Below, piece after piece: positions 8,617 through 16,520 of a DNA stretch of 64,000 bases; position 1 is the stretch's first letter, and every line of letters begins with the position of its first letter. This DNA is from Promicromonospora iranensis. GTDB taxonomy: Bacteria; Actinomycetota; Actinomycetes; Actinomycetales; Cellulomonadaceae. The notes beneath the pieces are model-generated. The model was not told the DNA's origin and did not search any database. It was given only the letters and a program-made list of their open reading frames with translations. A program made the position numbers and the translations under genes. The stretch covers positions 248,001-312,000 of the forward strand of contig NZ_JAJQQP010000005.1 in NCBI RefSeq assembly GCF_028994805.1, read 5' to 3'.

Positions 8617-9221
8617 CCCCAGCGGCCGGCGACCAGGGGCGCGACCTGACGGTGGGCGAGCTCGCGCACCGCTGGTGGCGCCCGGCGACCGTCGTCCTGG
8701 TGCTGACCGCCGCGGTGGTGTGGCGCCTGGTCGCCCCCGACCTGGGTGCGCCGCCGAACCTCGAGATCGCCACTGCCGCGACCTTCCTCGCGGTGCTGCT
8801 GCTGCGGAACCGGTGGGCGGCGGTCGTGCCGTTCGCCGTGGTGGCCGTGAGCGACGCCGTGATCGGCAACACGCAGATCATGTGGTTCACCTGGTCGGCG
8901 TGGGCGGTCGTGGGCCTCGGCGCGATCCTCGCGCGGCACCTGCGCGGCCCTGGCCGGTACGCCGCTGCGCTCGGTGTGGGCGTGGGCGGCTCGCTGTGGT
9001 TCTTCGCGTGGACCAACTTCGGCGTCTGGCTGATGGACGGGATGTACCCGGCGACCCTGGACGGGCTGCTCGCGAGCTACGTGGCGGGCCTGCCGTTCCT
9101 GCGCACCATGCTCCTGGGCAACCTGGTGCTGGTGCCGCTCGCCGCCCTGGTCGCCTCCCTCGTGGAGCGCGCCGAGCTCCACGCCGCCCCTGCGCCGATC
9201 CAGCTCCACACGCCCCGTTGA
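8595..9221 (+). CDS. DUF6580-like integral membrane protein (possible ECF-type substrate-binding component)
   Basis: A 208-residue membrane protein with about five to six helices and short loops (for example TVVLVLTAAVVWRLV, TFLAVLLLRNRWAAVVPF and AALGVGVGGSLWFFAWTNF). It resembles DUF6580, a family that looks like the S component of energy-coupling-factor vitamin transporters. GTG 8595 lies within the 3' end of the DUF4430 gene and is preceded by AGGAG, so translation is coupled. With its lipoprotein neighbour it may form a small-molecule uptake pair. No ECF ATPase or T component lies nearby. Family call is moderately sure; substrate unknown. Confidence 0.65.
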   Translation: MDTRDVLTPAAGDQGRDLTVGELAHRWWRPATVVLVLTAAVVWRLVAPDLGAPPNLEIATAATFLAVLLLRNRWAAVVPFAVVAVSDAVIGNTQIMWFTWSAWAVVGLGAILARHLRGPGRYAAALGVGVGGSLWFFAWTNFGVWLMDGMYPATLDGLLASYVAGLPFLRTMLLGNLVLVPLAALVASLVERAELHAAPAPIQLHTPR

Positions 9222-9225
9222 GTGC

Positions 9226-9310
9226 TGGCTCCCGACGCGGTCGGAGGCCCCGACAGCACGGGGAGCCAACCCTCAGCGGAGGGGAAAGCCCCAGGTAAGG
9301 GGCACTTTTT
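9226..9310 (+). ncRNA. Compact multi-hairpin element ending in a T-tract
   Basis: Directly after the DUF6580 stop codon, about 85 bases can fold into consecutive stems: TGGCTCCC with GGGAGCCA (or GTGCT with AGCAC) enclosing GTCGG/CCGAC, then CCCTC/GAGGG, then GCCCC/GGGGC followed by ACTTTTT. It matches no RNA family I can name. It may be an elaborate 3' UTR terminator, a small RNA or a cis-regulatory element upstream of the secretion operon. Confidence 0.4.
9288..9310 (+). terminator. Intrinsic terminator with T-tract
   Basis: The stem GCCCC (9288-9292) pairs with GGGGC (9299-9303) around the loop AGGTAA and is followed by ACTTTTT. It is short, but it has one of the few real T-tracts in this GC-rich window. 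Confidence 0.5.
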
Positions 9311-9320
9311 CGAATAGCGC

Positions 9321-9350
9321 GACGGGCCCGGGTGAAAACCCGGGCCCGTC
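9321..9350 (+). terminator. Strong hairpin terminator
   Basis: A perfect 12-bp stem GACGGGCCCGGG / CCCGGGCCCGTC has the loop TGAAAA and is followed by TTTCG. It is the second terminator-like structure within 65 bases and insulates the secretion operon from upstream transcription. Confidence 0.7.
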
Positions 9351-9475
9351 TTTCGTGCGTCGTGCGCCGTTTGGCCGACGTTCACCTGCACGTGGCCGCC
9401 CGGTTGGTCCGATTGGTGACGATTGCCCAGCACCGCAGAGCACGAGTCCACGACGCGCGAACGAAGGGTTCCACC

Positions 9476-9772
9476 ATGTCGAACATCAAGGTGACATTCC
9501 AGGAGATGGAAGACGCCGCTCAGCGGATGAAGCAGGAGTCGGACGACATGCGCAGCAAGCTGGACCAGCTGCGTTCGATGGTGAGCAACCTGGTGGCGGA
9601 CGGCTACGTGACCGACAAGTCGTCCAAGCGGTTCGACGAGTCGTACCAGGAGCTCGACAAGGGCGGCAAGCAGATCCTCGAGGGCCTCACCGGCATCGGC
9701 GAGTACCTCAAGCAGGCAGCCGAGGCGCTGCGCAAGACCGACGAGGAACTCGCGAACGCGCTGAACAAGTAA
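9476..9772 (+). CDS. WXG100 family (Esx-like) type VII secretion protein
   Basis: A 98-residue all-helical protein of the WXG100/ESAT-6 superfamily, normally secreted as a dimer by type VII systems. It begins MSNIKVTFQEMEDAAQRM. The central turn is DGYVTD, one of the variants that lacks the Trp, and helix two carries FDESYQELDKGGKQILEGL. The C-terminus has hydrophilic repeats ending in TDEELANALNK. ATG 9476 follows GAAGGG at suitable spacing and gives the usual ~100-residue length. It is the first gene of an apparent eight-gene operon and lies 4 bases from its probable partner. Confidence 0.88.
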   Translation: MSNIKVTFQEMEDAAQRMKQESDDMRSKLDQLRSMVSNLVADGYVTDKSSKRFDESYQELDKGGKQILEGLTGIGEYLKQAAEALRKTDEELANALNK

Positions 9773-9776
9773 CGCG

Positions 9777-10058
9777 ATGGCAGACCTTGTCGTCACCAAA
9801 GAGGTCCTGGAGGACTCCGCCAGGGATCTCAAGGCGATCAACGACGAGTTCAAGAACATGTCGAAGCTGTGGGACGGCGGCACGGTCTGGGGCCACGAGG
9901 TCCTGAAGCAGGCCATGGACGACTTCATCGACGACTGGTGGGTCAAGCGGGAAAAGCTCCAGCAGCAGCTCGACAACCTCACGAAGAAGATGGACGAGGC
10001 CGCGAAGACCTGGACCGACACCGAGGACCAGCTGAGCTCGACCTTCGACCAGAAGTAG
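9777..10058 (+). CDS. Second WXG100-like protein, probable partner
   Basis: A 93-residue helical hairpin candidate starting MADLVVTKEVLEDSARDL. Between the predicted helices is KLWDGGTVWG, reminiscent of a WXG turn. The second half is amphipathic and ends TDEDQLSS-like (TDTEDQLSSTFDQK). Size, position and pattern fit the second subunit of an Esx heterodimer, though the sequence is too divergent to be certain. It begins 4 bases after the previous stop, so the two are translationally linked. Confidence 0.7.
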   Translation: MADLVVTKEVLEDSARDLKAINDEFKNMSKLWDGGTVWGHEVLKQAMDDFIDDWWVKREKLQQQLDNLTKKMDEAAKTWTDTEDQLSSTFDQK

Positions 10059-10118
10059 GGCGCCTGGCCACCGCACCGGCAGCCACCGCCCCAGTGACAG
10101 CAGCAGAAGAGGAAACGG

Positions 10119-11534
10119 ATGAGCGCCGCCCGCCAAGGGGACTGGCCACTGGTCGATCACGACTCGGACCCGGTCCCGGCTGATCCCTCGGAGCTGGACG
10201 AGGTCATCGCCCACTACAAGAAGATCTCGGAGGCGATGACCGAGCAGGCAGGCCTGCTCAAGAGGATCGGTGACGGCGACGTCCGCCTGCTCAAGGGGCA
10301 GTCCGCCGACGCCCTGCGCAAGCGCGCCCGGGAGAGCGCCGGTGCCCTCGACAAGGCGGCCGGCCGGTACGCCGACGTGCACTCAGCGCTCGACGGGTAC
10401 CGGCCGGCGCTGGCCACGGCGCGGACCGCCACCGGGGAGGCCCTTGCCGACGCGGAGAACGCACAGGCTTCGCTCCGCGGCGCGCAGTCCATGCCGGACC
10501 CGGTCAACTCCACCCGGCCCGATGGCGCCGAACCGTTGACCGCGGCGGAGAAGAAGGAGTCGGCCGACCGCGAGGCGGCGATCGACGCGGCCGGCGCCGG
10601 TCTCGCCGGAGCGAAGCAGAAGATGGCAGGCGCCCTCGAAGCGCTCAGAGCCGCCGCCGAGGCCGCTGCCGCGAAGATCCGCGAGAACTGGAAGGTCGAC
10701 GGCCTGCACACGACGGGCTGGGAGGCCTTCAAGCACCGGCTCAACAAGTTCCTCAAGGCGCTGGTCGAGATCTTGACGTACATCGGGCTGGCCCTCGCCG
10801 TGCTGGCGATCCTCATACCCGGGCTGAACGTCATCGCGCTGATCGGCATCGGCGTCGCCGTGGTCTCCGTGGTCGCGAGCGTCATCCTGGCCGCCCAGGG
10901 TGAGGGCAGCTGGCTCGGCGTCATCCTCGGTGTGCTGAGCCTCGTCGGGATCGGCATCGCGGCGAAGATGGCGAACAACCTCAAGGGCGTCCAGGGGCTC
11001 GGCCTGGCGAAGGGCGGGCCCGCCAAGCTGGACAGGCTGAAGATCGACTTCGCGAAGAACCTGCGCCTCCTCAACATCAGCAACAAGAACATGAGGCTGG
11101 ATGCCAGCAAGATCTTCAGCGAGAGGCTCTCGAAGGTGAGCCTCGAGATCAAGAACATCGCGACCTTCCTCGACAAGACCAAGGTGAGCCCGGGCTGGTG
11201 GCACATCTTCAAGAATCCGAAATGGGTCCTCAAGGAGGACTGGAGCCGCCTCACGAAGGCGTGGCCCAAGGGCGACTACCGGTGGGACCGTCTCATCGGC
11301 GTCAGTGACATCAGGGACGTGAGCAAGATCGCGAGCAACATCGGCCTGTTCGGTCCGATCTTCCAGATCAAGCCGTGGATGTACGTCGGGCCGATCGCCT
11401 ACGGGATCGGCTGGTTCGGTCGTCCGTTCAGCATGTTGAACCCCTCGTTCCTGAACCCGTTCGACCAGCGGAACACCAACACCGCCTGGCACGACGCGAC
11501 CTATTCCGGCCTGACCGGCGAGAACCCGGTCTGA
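10119..11534 (+). CDS. Candidate type VII secretion substrate with hydrophobic central region
   Basis: A 471-residue protein not recognised as any named family. Residues about 20-200 are helical and Ala-rich (SELDEVIAHYKKISEAMTEQ, then ALRKRARESAGALDKAAG), resembling the long N-terminal targeting domains of LXG/WXG-type effectors. Residues about 213-290 are strongly hydrophobic and Gly-rich, with two or three potential membrane segments. The final 180 residues are Lys/Trp-rich and contain no toxin motif I recognise. It is preceded by AAGAGGAAACGG and shares TGATG with the next gene. Position inside the operon suggests a substrate or membrane-active effector; this is inference. Confidence 0.6.
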   Translation: MSAARQGDWPLVDHDSDPVPADPSELDEVIAHYKKISEAMTEQAGLLKRIGDGDVRLLKGQSADALRKRARESAGALDKAAGRYADVHSALDGYRPALATARTATGEALADAENAQASLRGAQSMPDPVNSTRPDGAEPLTAAEKKESADREAAIDAAGAGLAGAKQKMAGALEALRAAAEAAAAKIRENWKVDGLHTTGWEAFKHRLNKFLKALVEILTYIGLALAVLAILIPGLNVIALIGIGVAVVSVVASVILAAQGEGSWLGVILGVLSLVGIGIAAKMANNLKGVQGLGLAKGGPAKLDRLKIDFAKNLRLLNISNKNMRLDASKIFSERLSKVSLEIKNIATFLDKTKVSPGWWHIFKNPKWVLKEDWSRLTKAWPKGDYRWDRLIGVSDIRDVSKIASNIGLFGPIFQIKPWMYVGPIAYGIGWFGRPFSMLNPSFLNPFDQRNTNTAWHDATYSGLTGENPV

Positions 11535-12178
11535 TGGCGGGCGAAGGATGGACCTGGCGGGTCGAACCGCCCGAGGGCTGGCTGCTCGTCCCCACGACTG
11601 CGACCCTGCCGCCCGACCTGCTCGCCGCGTGGGAGCTGGAGGTCGCCGGCCTCGTCCGGTCGTCGTTGTTCGACGACCAGGAGTCCGGGGTCGACGAGGA
11701 TCCGGACGCCGTCCTGGACGCGGTGCGTGACGGCGTCGCCGCGGAATCCGTGGCCAACCTGCGCGCCTTCGCCGACGGCGTGATCGACGGCGGCGCACTC
11801 GTCGTCGCCACCTTCCGGGTGCCTGACTCGGCGCCGGTGCCGGTGCTCGCCACGGTCGGCATCGAGCCTCCCGGCGACCCCGGCGACGACCTCATGACCG
11901 CGCTCGGCGCCACCGGCGGCAACCCCGTCGCCCCACCCAAGATCGAGTACGTCGACCTGCCTGACGGTGACGGGATGCGCGTGACGCGACTCGACCTCGA
12001 TCCGGAGACCGGCGGCGCGTGGGTGAGCGTCTGCCTCGGCCGGCGAACCGAGCACGCGGACGCCGTCGTCGACACCGTGCTGCAGTGGCGGTCCCAGGAC
12101 CTGCTGCACGGCCCTTCCATGACGGAGCTGCTCGACGAGCTGCTGCCCGCTGTGCACATCATCAGGAGCACTCCGTGA
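11534..12178 (+). CDS. Hypothetical protein of the type VII locus (first of a similar pair)
   Basis: A 214-residue soluble protein without signal peptide or membrane helices. It opens WRVEPPEGWLLVPTTATLP, then has a helical stretch, a mid-protein strand ALVVATFRVPD, then YVDLPDGDGMRVTRLDL. That order is shared with the next gene product (PPGWVRFPT, a helical stretch, then VEIDGRPGVRVVETTV), so they look like distant paralogues. ATG 11534 overlaps the previous stop by one base. Being sandwiched between a candidate effector and membrane components, it could be a chaperone, immunity protein or accessory factor. Function unknown. Confidence 0.7.
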   Translation: MAGEGWTWRVEPPEGWLLVPTTATLPPDLLAAWELEVAGLVRSSLFDDQESGVDEDPDAVLDAVRDGVAAESVANLRAFADGVIDGGALVVATFRVPDSAPVPVLATVGIEPPGDPGDDLMTALGATGGNPVAPPKIEYVDLPDGDGMRVTRLDLDPETGGAWVSVCLGRRTEHADAVVDTVLQWRSQDLLHGPSMTELLDELLPAVHIIRSTP

Positions 12179-12870
12179 CCGACCCGACCGCGACCGCCCG
12201 ACCCGTGGAGGGCAGACCCACCGACGCGTGGGCGCTCCTCCTCCCACCGGGCTGGGTGCGCTTCCCGACCAGTGACGAGCAGGTCCGCGAGCTGGACGAG
12301 GCGATCGAGGAGGTCGTCGCCCGTGCCCTGCCCGCCGACCTGCCGCGGGACTCTGCGGAACCGCACCGGCGCATGCTCGCCGACAGCCTCCGGTCGTCGC
12401 TGTCCGACGCGCGCGCCGCGGGGGCGGGGGCCGTGTACCTGCCGACGGAGCCGATGAACGGGGTGATCATCCCTGCGTCCCTCACCGAGCTGGAGCTGGT
12501 CAGCGACCCGGGTGCCGACCCGCTCTCCGTGGTGTCCGAGGTCCTCTCCGACAGCTACGAGGAGAGCGAGCTCGTCGAGATCGACGGCCGGCCGGGCGTA
12601 CGTGTCGTGGAGACCACCGTCGACGCGCACCCCGAGGGCGACCTCCCCGACGCGTCGACCCGCCAGGTCCTGTACGTCGTGTCCCGCGACGCGGCCGACG
12701 GCGAATGGCTCGTCCTCTCGTTCAGCACCGTCTGGAACAGCGAGGAGACCGAGAAGCTCGCCGAGGCACTCATCTTCTTCTTCGACGCCGTCATGACCAC
12801 CTTCCGGTGGGCAGGCCCTGGCGCGAACCCGCTGAACCTCTCGGAGGGGACCGTGCCCGGCACCGTCTGA
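12175..12870 (+). CDS. Hypothetical protein of the type VII locus (second of a similar pair)
   Basis: A 231-residue acidic soluble protein. It begins with a Thr/Ala-rich leader, then LLPPGWVRFPTSDEQVREL, a long helical segment rich in Arg/Asp, and AGAGAVYLPTEPMNGVIIPASL. It ends with a beta-rich half containing VEIDGRPGVRVVETTV and WLVLSFSTVWN. The GTG at 12175 overlaps the upstream stop as GTGA and has AGGAG ten bases upstream, indicating coupling. Same architecture as the preceding gene product. No enzyme motif is visible; role unknown. Confidence 0.7.
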   Translation: MTDPTATARPVEGRPTDAWALLLPPGWVRFPTSDEQVRELDEAIEEVVARALPADLPRDSAEPHRRMLADSLRSSLSDARAAGAGAVYLPTEPMNGVIIPASLTELELVSDPGADPLSVVSEVLSDSYEESELVEIDGRPGVRVVETTVDAHPEGDLPDASTRQVLYVVSRDAADGEWLVLSFSTVWNSEETEKLAEALIFFFDAVMTTFRWAGPGANPLNLSEGTVPGTV

Positions 12871-12933
12871 GGCCGGGCGCCGGCACGCACGTACACCCCT
12901 GACCGACGCGACACATCTGAAGACGGAGCAACT

Positions 12934-14652
12934 GTGCATCACGCCCCACGCGCCGCCGCCGCACCTGCTGCGGCCGCGCTGCTCACGACAGCGCTGTTGA
13001 CGGCTGTGCCGTTCCTCGCCGCAGCAACGGTGGCCCTGGCCGCGCCCGCGGCGGCCGGCACCGGCCCGGTCCATGCCGGCGCGGCCCACAGCGCCCTCGG
13101 CACCCTCACCGCGGAGCCGTCCACCGGGCGGTCCATGGACAAGAGCGGCGAGCAGGTCAAGTACTACGTGATCCAGACCAGGCCGGACGGCGATCCGGAG
13201 TTCCTCTTCGACATCGCTCAGCGGTTCCTCGGCGACGGCAACCGGTACATGGAGATCTTCGACCTCAACGAGGGGCGCACCCAGCCGGACGGGAACACGC
13301 TGACCGACGCCGCCTCCGTCCTGCCCGGCTGGATCATGCAGCTGCCCGACGACGCCGAGGGCCCGGGCATCGAGGTCGGCGTGCTGCCGGCGGCGCCGGT
13401 GGTGGCAGGAGAAGACACCGGCGGCACGGGGGCGCCGTCGGCCGAGGCGTCCGCACCCGCCGTGCCGTACTACGTGGTGGGCAGGACGCCGGAGGGCGAG
13501 ACCGAGTACCTGTACCTGATCGCCGAGCGGTTCCTGGGCGACGGTGAACGCAATCCCGAGATCTTCGCGCTGAACGAGGGCCGTACCCAGCCGGACGGTG
13601 GTGCGCTCACCGACCCGGAGGTGGTCGAGGTCGGCTGGGTGCTGCAGCTGCCGGAAGACGCCGAGGGTGAGGGCCTGCAGCACGGCCCGCTCCCGGGGCC
13701 GAGCCCGGTGGCCGAGGCGAGCGGTCCGCCGTCCGAGGCGGGGTCCGAGGCGACCGACGGTCAGGATGCGGCCACCGGTGCGGAGCCGTCCTGGCTGGTG
13801 CCGGCCCTGATCGCCGTCGGAGGGGTGGCACTGGCCGTGCCCGTGGTGCTCGGCGTGATCCTGCTGGTGCGCCGCCGCCGTTGGGGCCGGGAGGAACCGT
13901 TCGACGACAGCCTGCTGCGCACCGACACGTCGGCGGCGTGGATGGTGGACCGGGCGCTGCGGGTGCTGATGGCCGCGTGCGAGCGGGACGGCCAGGACCT
14001 GCCGATGGTCAGTGGCGTGTTCATCGAGGGCTCGGCCATGCGGCTCCGGCTGGCGAGCCCGGTCTCGCCGGCACCGGCGCCGTGGGTGGCGAACGAGGAC
14101 GGGCAGAGCTGGTCCGCGCCGCTCGCGAAGCTGCAGTCGGCGCCGGCGTCGGAGGCACCGACGTCCCGGTTCGCGCGTCTGGTCACGATCGGTGTGGGCG
14201 AGACGGGCCGGGTGCTGGTGGACTTCGCCGCCGCGCGTGGCGTGATCAGCCTGGACGGCCCCACCCGCGCGCGGCACGAGGTGCTGCGCCGGTGGCTGGG
14301 AGAGCTCACCGGGAACCCGTGGTCGGACGACCCGCGTGTGGTGATGGTCGGCAACGGCCTGCCGCAGGCGGAGCAGGCGGAGCGCCTCGCGGCGATCGAG
14401 CAGGTGATCCCCGAGCTCGACGCCGCGGGGGGTGGCGTGCTGGTGCTGTCCCAGGCGCCGTCCGTCGCGCAGCAGGACCTGCTCGCTGCCCGGTTCTCCT
14501 CGCCGGGGTTCGGCTGGGTGGTGATCGTGCTGGGCGAGTCGCCGTCGGCCAGGTGGCGCCTCACGGCGGACGACGACGGCTGGTTGCGCAGCCGGTTCCT
14601 GCCCGACGTGCGCTACACGGAGCAGGCGGCGGTGCGTCGTGCGGGGGAGTGA
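12934..14652 (+). CDS. Membrane protein with two LysM-like modules, type VII locus
   Basis: A 572-residue protein: signal peptide rich in Ala/Leu; two LysM-like modules at about residues 76-145 and 178-246, each with YYV, an IAQRFLGDG or IAERFLGDG helix, a LNEGRTQPDG turn and a terminal QLP; and a transmembrane segment at about 285-312 ending in RRRR. A ~240-residue cytosolic domain follows, beginning EPFDDSLLRTDTSAAW and ending in a Trp-Leu-Arg block. The periplasmic modules probably contact the cell wall. The same C-terminal domain occurs in the next protein. It loosely resembles the domain of actinobacterial LysM/BTAD membrane regulators as I recall them. GTG start; preceding gap 63 bases. 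Confidence 0.75.
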   Translation: MHHAPRAAAAPAAAALLTTALLTAVPFLAAATVALAAPAAAGTGPVHAGAAHSALGTLTAEPSTGRSMDKSGEQVKYYVIQTRPDGDPEFLFDIAQRFLGDGNRYMEIFDLNEGRTQPDGNTLTDAASVLPGWIMQLPDDAEGPGIEVGVLPAAPVVAGEDTGGTGAPSAEASAPAVPYYVVGRTPEGETEYLYLIAERFLGDGERNPEIFALNEGRTQPDGGALTDPEVVEVGWVLQLPEDAEGEGLQHGPLPGPSPVAEASGPPSEAGSEATDGQDAATGAEPSWLVPALIAVGGVALAVPVVLGVILLVRRRRWGREEPFDDSLLRTDTSAAWMVDRALRVLMAACERDGQDLPMVSGVFIEGSAMRLRLASPVSPAPAPWVANEDGQSWSAPLAKLQSAPASEAPTSRFARLVTIGVGETGRVLVDFAAARGVISLDGPTRARHEVLRRWLGELTGNPWSDDPRVVMVGNGLPQAEQAERLAAIEQVIPELDAAGGGVLVLSQAPSVAQQDLLAARFSSPGFGWVVIVLGESPSARWRLTADDDGWLRSRFLPDVRYTEQAAVRRAGE

Positions 14653-16519
14653 GGCCTACGGGCCGCGGGTGTCGCACCCGGTGGTGTTCGCGGCACTGAC
14701 GTGCCTCACCGTGGCAGCCCTGGTGCTGGCTCCGCTCGTCGGGCCCGCCGCCGCGGCCGCCGAGCCGGAGCCGGTCCTGCTGTCGCGCGGCAAGCCGGCG
14801 GTGGCGTCGTCGCTGGAGAAGCCGGACTTCCCGGCACGCCAGGCGGTGGACGGCAACCCGGCTACCCGCTGGTCCAGCGGGTTCAGCGACCCGCAGTGGC
14901 TGCGGATCGACCTGGAGCGGTCCACCGTCGTGCACCGGGTGGAGATCGACTGGGAGGTCGCCCACTCGACGGCGTTCTCCGTCCAGCTGTCGCAGGACGG
15001 CGAGACCTGGGAGACGCACTGGTTCACGGAAGCGGCCGACGGCGGCCGGGACGTCATCAACATCCGCGGTGAGGGCCGCTACGTGCGGATGCACTCCAGC
15101 GCCCGGAGCGGTACGGCGGGCAACTCGATCTGGGAGCTCCGCATCTTCGGCGAGCCGGAGCCCGAGCCGGAGCCGGCGGCGCCCAAGCCGTCCAAGAAGC
15201 CGGCGGCGACCCCGCGGCCGAAGGCGTCCGAGCCGAAGGAGCCGGAACCGACGAGGTCCGCCCCGGTGGTCCCGCCCTCCGTGCCGCCGACGTCGGCCCC
15301 GGTGCCGGAGCGCACCGGGCCGCCCGGGTCGGTCCTGTACTACGTGGTCCGCAAGGCGCCGGACGGCAAGTCGGAGAAGCTCAACGACATCGCCGAGCGG
15401 TTCCTCGCCGACCGGGACCGCTGGCCCGAGATCGCGGAGCTGACCGAGGGGCACCGGCAGCCTGACGGTGCGTACATGACGGACCCGAGGACCCTGCGGC
15501 CTGGCTGGGTGCTCAAGATGCCCAAGGAAGCCACGGGCAAGGGGCTCACGTTCGGTCCGCTCCCGGGCTTCGGACCGCCGTCGGCCGAGCCGTCGCCCAC
15601 GGTGTCGCCGTCGGCCACCCCGGCGGTGGAGGTGGCGGGCGTGGAGGATGCGGGGAGCTCCCGGCCGCTGGGTCCGGTCGTGTACGCGACGGGGGCGGCA
15701 CTGCTGCTGGCGCTGCTGGTCGGTCTCGGGATCTGGCTCGTGCGGCGGCGGAGGCGCCACGAACCGTTCGACGACAGCCTGCTGCGGACCGACACGTCGG
15801 CGGCGTGGACCGTCGACCGGTCGCTGCGCGTGCTGATGACCGCGTGCGAGCGGGACGGACTGGACCTGCCCGGCGTGACCGCGGTGTTCATCGAGGGCAG
15901 CTCGCTGCGGCTGCGGCTGACCAACCCGGCGGCCCCGGCCCCTGAGCCGTGGGTGGTGAGCGAGGACGGCCAGAGCTGGGTGGCGCCGCTGGCGAAGCTG
16001 CAGTCGGGTGCGGCGTCCGAGGACTCGACGGCGCGGTTCGCCCGGCTGGTCAACCTGGGCATGGGCGAGACCGGCCGGGTGCTGGTGGACTTCGCCTCCG
16101 CGCGTGGCGTGATCAGCCTGGACGGCCCGACGCAGGCGCGGCACGAGGTGCTGCGCCGGTGGCTGGGAGAGCTCACGGGCAACCCGTGGTCGGACGACCC
16201 GCGTGTGGTGATGGTCGGCAACGGCCTGCCGCAGCCGGAGCAGGTGGAGCACCTCGCGGGGATCGAGCAGGTGGTCCCCGAGCTGGTGATGGGTGAGGGC
16301 GGCGTGCTGGTGCTGTCCCAGGCGCCGACGGCGGCGCAGCAGGACATGCTCGCCGCCCGGTTCGCGAGCCCGGAGTTCACGTGGGTGGTGATCGTGCTCG
16401 GCTCGTCGCCGTCGGCACGGTGGCGGTTCACCGCGGGCGACGACGGCTGGCTGCGCAGCGGGTTCCTGCCCGACGTGCGCTACGACGAGCAGACCGCCGT
16501 ACGGCGGGGAGGCGAGTGA
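14639..16519 (+). CDS. Membrane protein with discoidin-like and LysM-like domains, type VII locus
   Basis: A 626-residue paralogue of the previous protein. Domains: signal peptide (about 15-40); an F5/8 type C (discoidin/CBM32-like) beta domain at about 50-175 with VASSLEKPDFPARQAVDGNP and RWSSGFSDPQWLRIDL; a Pro/Lys/Glu linker; one LysM-like module (about 236-305); a transmembrane helix at about 343-367 followed by RRRRR; and the shared cytosolic domain. The wall-facing part therefore differs from its neighbour while the inner domain is conserved, in places almost base for base. GTG 14639 overlaps the previous gene by 14 bases; GTG 14669 is an alternative. Probably a structural or sensory component of the secretion machine. 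Confidence 0.75.
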   Translation: MRGSEAYGPRVSHPVVFAALTCLTVAALVLAPLVGPAAAAAEPEPVLLSRGKPAVASSLEKPDFPARQAVDGNPATRWSSGFSDPQWLRIDLERSTVVHRVEIDWEVAHSTAFSVQLSQDGETWETHWFTEAADGGRDVINIRGEGRYVRMHSSARSGTAGNSIWELRIFGEPEPEPEPAAPKPSKKPAATPRPKASEPKEPEPTRSAPVVPPSVPPTSAPVPERTGPPGSVLYYVVRKAPDGKSEKLNDIAERFLADRDRWPEIAELTEGHRQPDGAYMTDPRTLRPGWVLKMPKEATGKGLTFGPLPGFGPPSAEPSPTVSPSATPAVEVAGVEDAGSSRPLGPVVYATGAALLLALLVGLGIWLVRRRRRHEPFDDSLLRTDTSAAWTVDRSLRVLMTACERDGLDLPGVTAVFIEGSSLRLRLTNPAAPAPEPWVVSEDGQSWVAPLAKLQSGAASEDSTARFARLVNLGMGETGRVLVDFASARGVISLDGPTQARHEVLRRWLGELTGNPWSDDPRVVMVGNGLPQPEQVEHLAGIEQVVPELVMGEGGVLVLSQAPTAAQQDMLAARFASPEFTWVVIVLGSSPSARWRFTAGDDGWLRSGFLPDVRYDEQTAVRRGGE

Positions 16520-16520
16520 C

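Noticed and set aside
9226-9310. tRNA or known riboswitch (cobalamin, SAM-IV, c-di-AMP, SRP RNA) in the structured intergenic element
   Set aside because: No cloverleaf with TTCGA arm, no B12 box, no SAM-IV core and no SRP GGAA tetraloop motif could be matched by eye.
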